Of a stretch of DNA of 64,000 nt, positions 60,041-64,000 are shown piece after piece. A program made the position numbers and the translations under genes. The stretch spans positions 10,698 to 74,697 of the forward strand of contig JAZUPW010000008.1 in NCBI GenBank assembly GCA_045605385.1, given 5' to 3'. Each line of letters begins with the position of its first letter. Within the stretch, counting starts at the first letter, position 1. Origin of the DNA: SIG607 sp045605385 (lineage in GTDB: Bacteria > Bacillota > Clostridia > Oscillospirales > Acutalibacteraceae). The notes beneath the pieces were generated by a model. It was not told the DNA's origin. It saw only the letters and a list, made by a program, of their open reading frames with translations, and made no database searches.

Positions 60041-60060
60041 ACAACAAGAGGTGTAAAAAA

Positions 60061-62391
60061 ATGAAGGAACAAACAAAACTTTTACAGCAAAAATTATCTT
60101 GTGTTTATGAACGCACACATCTTACGGCAAGGGAACTCGCTGAAATTATAATTACCCACTTAATTTTCACTTTCTGCGGTTTCTTTGCTTCGCGCGGTTT
60201 GGTGCAAAATAAATTCTTGCCTTTCGGCGCTTCTTTGGTTGCGGGAAGTCCACAGCAAATTATGTTTTCGGTGTTTATAGGCTCACTTGCAGGCAGTATA
60301 TTCCCCGCTTCAAATTCAGGCGGATTCCGTTACATATCCGCGCTTTTTGCAATTCTTGCAATACGGCTTCTGGTTATTAAAATAAAACCGCTTAACAAAA
60401 AAAGTATATTTGCCTTTTTCGTTGCTTTCTTGTGTGTATTTTTCACGGGAATAGCAACCTATAACGGAATAAAGGGCGGTTTTGCTTTTTCGCTTACCGA
60501 GGCAGTACTTGCGGGCGGCGGCGCCTATTTTTCAAACCGAGGTTTTAAAAGTATAATAAAGAACGATACAGGTCTTTCGGGCGAACAGCTTTGCAGTGTA
60601 ATACTTACGGTGAATTTTGTGTTGCTTGGGTTGAATTACGTAACAATAGGCAACCTTAGTTTAGGCAGATTTGTTTGTGTTGTACTTATTCTTATAGCAT
60701 CGCGCTACGGAAACGTAAGCGCAGGCGCAGTATTCGGTATTGCCTGTGCGCTTACCGCCGCGCTTTCTTCTGCCGAAATTTCCACCGCAATTATGCTGTG
60801 TTTCGGCGGTCTTATGGCGGGCGTATTTGCTGATACGGGAAAAATAGGACAAACCCTTGCCTTTCTTTCTGCCGCAACCATAAGCGCAACGCTTTCTTCC
60901 TTTTCAACACAAAGCATAGGAGTTTTAATAGAATCGTTTTTAGCCTGTGCCGTATATTTATTAATGCCGAAATCGGCTTCAATGCGCTTTGGCAAACTTT
61001 TTGCAGGCAGAGTTACCGTTGTAAAACCCGACGGACTTAAAAACGGACTTACAATGCGTCTTAAATTTGCCGCAAAAGCCCTTAGCGACGTATCTAAAAC
61101 GGTGGATAACGTAGCGGCTTCATTAAGCAGAATAAACGCGCCCGATTTTAAAACCGTTATAAGCCGAATAGAAAACGATGCCTGTAAGGGTTGTTCGCTT
61201 CAGATATACTGTTGGGAAACGAAGTACGATGATACCCTTGCCTGTGTTGTGGAAATGACAAAAGGAATAAAACAAGGCGAAAGTTGCCTTTCTAACCTTT
61301 GCAGTTCAGATTTTAAAGGAAGATGCCTTCGCACCGAACGAATTGCCAACGCAACCTACAAGTATTACAGCGAATACGTTTCGGCAATAAACGCTGAAAA
61401 AAGAGTAGAAGAAGTAAGAGGCGTTGTTTCCGACCAATTTTCGGGCATTTCGCAAATGCTCAGCGGTCTTGCCGCCGATTTCGACGTTGACGAGCGTTTT
61501 GACGCCGCGGCGGCTTCACGAATTTCGGCAGCGCTTAAGAACATAAACATAATTGTAAAAGAATGCGGTGTAAGGCTTGATAAAAATGACCGTATGACGG
61601 TTGAAATACGCCTTAAAACAAAATCGGACACCGTGCTCAACCGCGCTATGATAATGCACGCGCTGTGCGCCGCTTGTGACCGTGATTTCGACCCGCCTTG
61701 CATTACCGTTGCCGAAAACGATACTTTTTTAACCGCAAGTGAACACGCCGTATTTAATGCAGATGTAGGCGTAAAACAGTTATGCAGTGAAAACTCGGCT
61801 ATTTGCGGAGACGCTTACGAATACTTTTTTGACGGCAAAGGAAAACTTATTATGATACTTTCCGACGGTATGGGCACGGGCGGACGCGCGGCGGTGGACG
61901 GCGCAATGGCAACGGGACTTATGAGCCGTTTGCTTAAAGCAGGTTTTGATTACAACGCATCTTTAAAAATACTTAATTCTTCTATGCTTTTTAAGTCTAC
62001 CGACGAATCAACCGCCACGCTTGATATTGTGGCTATAGACCTTTTTACAGGCAAAACCGAACTGTTAAAAGCAGGCGCCGCGCCAACGCTTATAAGAAGA
62101 AACGGAAAAACTTCTAAAGCGCAAAGCAATTCCCTGCCCGCAGGAATTTTACGGGATATAGGTTTTGATAAAGCCGTAATTACACTGCGCAGAGGTGATA
62201 TTGTGGTTATGGTATCAGACGGCGCGGTAAGCGAGGGTACAGATTGGATAAGCGCAGAAATCGAAGCCTGGCGTGACGGCAGCGCACAAAATCTTGCCAA
62301 CCGCATAAGCGAATGCGCAAAACGCCGCCGCAGTGATAAACACGAAGATGACATCACCGTTATGGCGGCAATAATAGAGCGAAGCGCTTGA
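60061..62391 (+). CDS. spoIIE: Stage II sporulation protein E (SpoIIE), PP2C-type phosphatase
   Basis: 776 residues. About ten membrane helices (about 30-310), a central domain with paired cysteines (ACKGCSLQIYCWE), and a C-terminal PP2C phosphatase (about 560-770; CGDAYEYFFDGKGKLIMILSD in two parts, GMGTGGRA, VSDGAVSEG, EDDITVM). It dephosphorylates SpoIIAA to activate SigF in the forespore. Bacillus SpoIIE is slightly longer (827). AAGAGGTG site. Confidence 0.96.
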   Translation: MKEQTKLLQQKLSCVYERTHLTARELAEIIITHLIFTFCGFFASRGLVQNKFLPFGASLVAGSPQQIMFSVFIGSLAGSIFPASNSGGFRYISALFAILAIRLLVIKIKPLNKKSIFAFFVAFLCVFFTGIATYNGIKGGFAFSLTEAVLAGGGAYFSNRGFKSIIKNDTGLSGEQLCSVILTVNFVLLGLNYVTIGNLSLGRFVCVVLILIASRYGNVSAGAVFGIACALTAALSSAEISTAIMLCFGGLMAGVFADTGKIGQTLAFLSAATISATLSSFSTQSIGVLIESFLACAVYLLMPKSASMRFGKLFAGRVTVVKPDGLKNGLTMRLKFAAKALSDVSKTVDNVAASLSRINAPDFKTVISRIENDACKGCSLQIYCWETKYDDTLACVVEMTKGIKQGESCLSNLCSSDFKGRCLRTERIANATYKYYSEYVSAINAEKRVEEVRGVVSDQFSGISQMLSGLAADFDVDERFDAAAASRISAALKNINIIVKECGVRLDKNDRMTVEIRLKTKSDTVLNRAMIMHALCAACDRDFDPPCITVAENDTFLTASEHAVFNADVGVKQLCSENSAICGDAYEYFFDGKGKLIMILSDGMGTGGRAAVDGAMATGLMSRLLKAGFDYNASLKILNSSMLFKSTDESTATLDIVAIDLFTGKTELLKAGAAPTLIRRNGKTSKAQSNSLPAGILRDIGFDKAVITLRRGDIVVMVSDGAVSEGTDWISAEIEAWRDGSAQNLANRISECAKRRRSDKHEDDITVMAAIIERSA

Positions 62392-62400
62392 TTTTTAATA

Positions 62401-62452
62401 AACAACAAGATATTTGATGACAGCATCTGAATATCTTGTTGTTATATTTTTG
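62401..62452 (+). terminator. Terminator of spoIIE
   Basis: A 14-bp perfect stem AACAACAAGATATT with AATATCTTGTTGTT and an inner GATG/CATC stem; the tail is ATATTTTTG. Confidence 0.92.
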
Positions 62453-62507
62453 TAACTTTATTGCAACCTATCTGTAACTTGACACAGTTTACATAATATG
62501 GTAAAAT
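62452..62507 (+). promoter_or_regulatory. Promoter module with three 11-bp-spaced repeats (copy 2)
   Basis: GTAAC (62452), GCAAC (62463) and GTAAC (62474) are 11 bp apart, then TTGACA (62479-62484), 17 bp, TAAAAT (62502-62507). From the third repeat to GAAGAATGGCGGTG (about 62534) it is nearly identical to the minus-strand copy at 18830-18883. Confidence 0.75.
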
Positions 62508-62515
62508 TTAATTAG

Positions 62516-62782
62516 AAGACGAAGAATGGCGGTGCAAATGCCCTGAATTTGCCTAGCGAAACGGTCGAACGCGGTGCATCGTGTGCAGTTGGTTTCGAAG
62601 GTGAGATAGATTGTAGTGCTACGAATATGTGGACGAATAAATTTTTTGAATATTTATCCAACGGTTATTCAGTTTATACTGCTTGCGAAACATTGGCAGA
62701 AGAAAGCATATATCGTGGAACACCGTTTGCTTCATACGTTCTTTGCGGAGATGGTGATACCGTTTTGTTCCCAGAACAATAA
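62516..62782 (+). pseudogene. Remnant: C-terminal caspase-like (clan CD) fragment behind a promoter
   Basis: Open frame of 88 codons after an in-frame TAG. The first codons (KTKNGG) match the small ORF at 18838, but its ATG is ACG here. The rest reads TVERGASCAVGFEGEIDCSA, then a helix (NKFFEYLSNGYSVYTACETL). This resembles the C-terminal part of caspase/gingipain-like peptidase domains; the catalytic His and Cys regions are missing. No ribosome site precedes it. A recombination product of a promoter and the end of another gene is likely. Confidence 0.45.
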
Positions 62783-62805
62783 TTTGTATGTAAGGGGAAA
62801 ATATT

Positions 62806-63663
62806 ATGAATAACAGAAAGTATTATATTTTGTTAATAGTGCTTATAATAACTTTGGCTTTTTCAGGTTGTTCAGATAAAGAAATAAGTGCGTATCAAAT
62901 CAGTATGCCGCAGGATTCATTAGAAGAAGTAAAACACAATATAGATTATGCTTTTTCAGATAAAAGACCTTATGTGCTTTATGAAGATAAAAATGCAGAT
63001 AAAACATTTACTGTTAATTTTGATGGTAAAGATTATGTTGGTACGTATGAAAGTTCTGCATATTATTCCTATAACACATACGTTACACATAATTACCGTT
63101 TTGAAGGCGGGAAATTTGAAATAAATGGAAGAACAAATAACTTAGAAAATATAACTATTTTTGAAAACGGTAAAGTAACCGATGGCTCTGCAACTATTGA
63201 TGAGTGTAGAGAAAAGGCAAATAAAATCTTTAAACAATATATTGAAATTAACGATTATGAAGTAACAGAAGATGATACTGCATATTACATTTTTGCGTGT
63301 CAAAAATATATATCTGGGATAGCTACTAATCAAAGGATAAGCATACTTTTTGCAAAAAATGGAGAGATTGCAAGTTTTTCTTGTTCTGATATGGATAATA
63401 TACCGACAAACACAAAAACCCAACAAAGAGTAGAACTTCTTGCTTCTGAAAAGGGACTAAGGGAAGTTGAAAACAAAATTTCAACTATATACGCTAACTC
63501 AAAAATTGATTATGAGTACGAAATAAAAGATAAACTTGTGGTAAAAACAAAAGAAGGAGATATAGGTGTTATTTATTTTGTAAGCATTAAAGAAGAAGTG
63601 CAACCAAATGAAGAAGGCAGATATTTGGGTGGCTTGCATGATATTAAAATTTTGGTTAAGTAA
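62806..63663 (+). CDS. Lipoprotein of unknown function
   Basis: 285 residues. The signal peptide ends in lipobox FSGC (about residues 19-22), after AAGGGG and an ATG at 62806. The mature protein is rich in Tyr, Asn and Glu (YESSAYYSYNTYVTHNYRF) with a long helical stretch (TIDECREKANKIFKQYIE); no family recognised. Base composition is clearly more A+T-rich than in spoIIE upstream. It may be controlled by the promoter at 62452-62507. Confidence 0.75.
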   Translation: MNNRKYYILLIVLIITLAFSGCSDKEISAYQISMPQDSLEEVKHNIDYAFSDKRPYVLYEDKNADKTFTVNFDGKDYVGTYESSAYYSYNTYVTHNYRFEGGKFEINGRTNNLENITIFENGKVTDGSATIDECREKANKIFKQYIEINDYEVTEDDTAYYIFACQKYISGIATNQRISILFAKNGEIASFSCSDMDNIPTNTKTQQRVELLASEKGLREVENKISTIYANSKIDYEYEIKDKLVVKTKEGDIGVIYFVSIKEEVQPNEEGRYLGGLHDIKILVK

Positions 63664-63736
63664 ATTTCAATGCTATAGTTAATAGGCAGTGTTAAAATAT
63701 AATATTGAAATTATAACACTGCTAAAAAACACTTGA

Positions 63737-63910
63737 ATAAGAACAAGCTTTATATTCAAAGAAACAGACGTTTACTATTTTGTTAAATCAGATTATGCAG
63801 GCGAAGATTTGTTTGCTTTTTGTAAATTAGATAAAAACGGAAATATCGAAATAATAGCAAAAGAAAGAAGGCATTTTTTAAGAAACTTTTTCAAAATGCA
63901 GTTATTATAA
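63737..63910 (+). pseudogene. Start-less 57-codon remnant
   Basis: An open frame after TGA with no usable start codon: TSFIFKETDVYYFVKSDYAG, then EDLFAFCKLDKNGNIEIIAK and a basic end. It looks like the C-terminal part of a protein related in style to the nearby lipoprotein. Function unknown. Confidence 0.4.
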
Positions 63911-63940
63911 GCACTTTTCTAAAAAAAGCATTTTGAAAAA
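63887..63940. repeat. 13-bp perfect inverted repeat
   Basis: TTTTTCAAAATGC (63887-63899) and GCATTTTGAAAAA (63928-63940), 28 bp apart. It overlaps the end of the remnant ORF. It could be a hairpin terminator arm pair or a small mobile-element end. Confidence 0.55.
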
Positions 63941-63947
63941 TTTACGT

Positions 63948-63990
63948 AACAGGCTTTCGGGGTGAAACCGAAAGCTTGTTTGTTTTTAAA
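63948..63990 (+). terminator. Terminator-like hairpin
   Basis: Stem AACAGGCTTTCGG with CCGAAAGCTTGTT (one G:U), 7-nt loop, tail TGTTTTTAAA. Confidence 0.85.
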
Positions 63991-64000
63991 TTGACAATTC

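Larger units (their letters stand above)
63664..64000. other. Intergenic region with a gene remnant and inverted repeats
   Basis: It contains a hairpin (GCAGTGTTA at 63686 with TAACACTGC at 63714), the remnant at 63737-63910, a 13-bp inverted repeat (63887-63940), a terminator-like hairpin, and a TTGACA at 63991 that may be the -35 box of the next gene. Confidence 0.6.

Noticed and set aside
1..64000. CRISPR arrays, rRNA and tRNA genes
   Set aside because: No spaced short direct repeats of CRISPR type, no rRNA-like blocks and no cloverleaf with a CCA end were noticed on either strand; a dedicated tRNA scan was not possible.

Overview
The window is about 64 kb of low-G+C DNA from what looks like a spore-forming anaerobic member of the Clostridia, probably a gut or fibre-degrading Firmicute. 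The reasons are spoIIE and spoIID homologues, an oxygen-defence operon of flavodiiron protein, superoxide reductase and rubredoxin, a dockerin-like C-terminus on a secreted protein, strong purine-rich ribosome binding sites, and many intrinsic terminators. No rRNA, tRNA or CRISPR array was seen. All family assignments come from reading the sequence; no database search was run.

Layout. 1-17.7 kb is carbohydrate and small-molecule catabolism: two Gfo/Idh/MocA oxidoreductases alternating with two sugar-isomerase-like TIM barrels, a DUF4358-like lipoprotein, an MBOAT/DHHW pair for surface polysaccharide O-acetylation, a zinc alcohol dehydrogenase with a palindromic operator, a beta-helix protein, an EamA transporter, two AraC regulators, an operon of a sensory-rhodopsin-transducer-family protein with a creatinase-fold and a creatininase-fold protein, two esterase-type hydrolases and a YgiQ radical SAM protein. 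17.7-29.4 kb holds envelope and housekeeping functions: an unknown membrane protein with an upstream 38-codon ORF, an alpha/beta hydrolase, a PlsC-like acyltransferase, an XRE-kinase fusion with MurQ (MurNAc recycling), a proton antiporter, MarR-DegV-HAD and an SPFH protein. 29.5-35.8 kb carries two secreted paralogous metallophosphoesterases, the first with internal repeats and a dockerin-like end. 35.8-41.7 kb has a ferritin-like protein, the oxygen/NO/superoxide operon, an L-fucose isomerase-family enzyme with its AraC regulator, and a thioesterase.

41.8-47.7 kb is a genomic island at the 3' end of lysS. It is bounded by 20-bp imperfect direct repeats that match the lysS 3' end, and it carries a type III restriction-modification operon with a multi-pass membrane/coiled-coil protein between Res and Mod. 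47.7-53.2 kb returns to core genes: lysS, greA, a SpoIID homologue, a membrane protein and an LtaS-like enzyme. 53.4-59.8 kb (minus strand) is the PHP-mnmE-(YD protein)-mnmG-rsmG-ParB-like cluster, an arrangement usually found near the replication origin in Firmicutes. spoIIE follows at 60.1-62.4 kb. The last 1.6 kb is partly degenerate, with two gene remnants and a lipoprotein.

The most interesting items are: (i) the membrane protein embedded in the R-M operon and the island's lysS-derived boundaries; (ii) the rhodopsin-transducer/creatinase-fold/creatininase operon; and (iii) a nearly identical promoter module, with three GTAA-type repeats 11 bp apart ending at the -35 box, found at 18.85 kb (minus) and 62.5 kb (plus).
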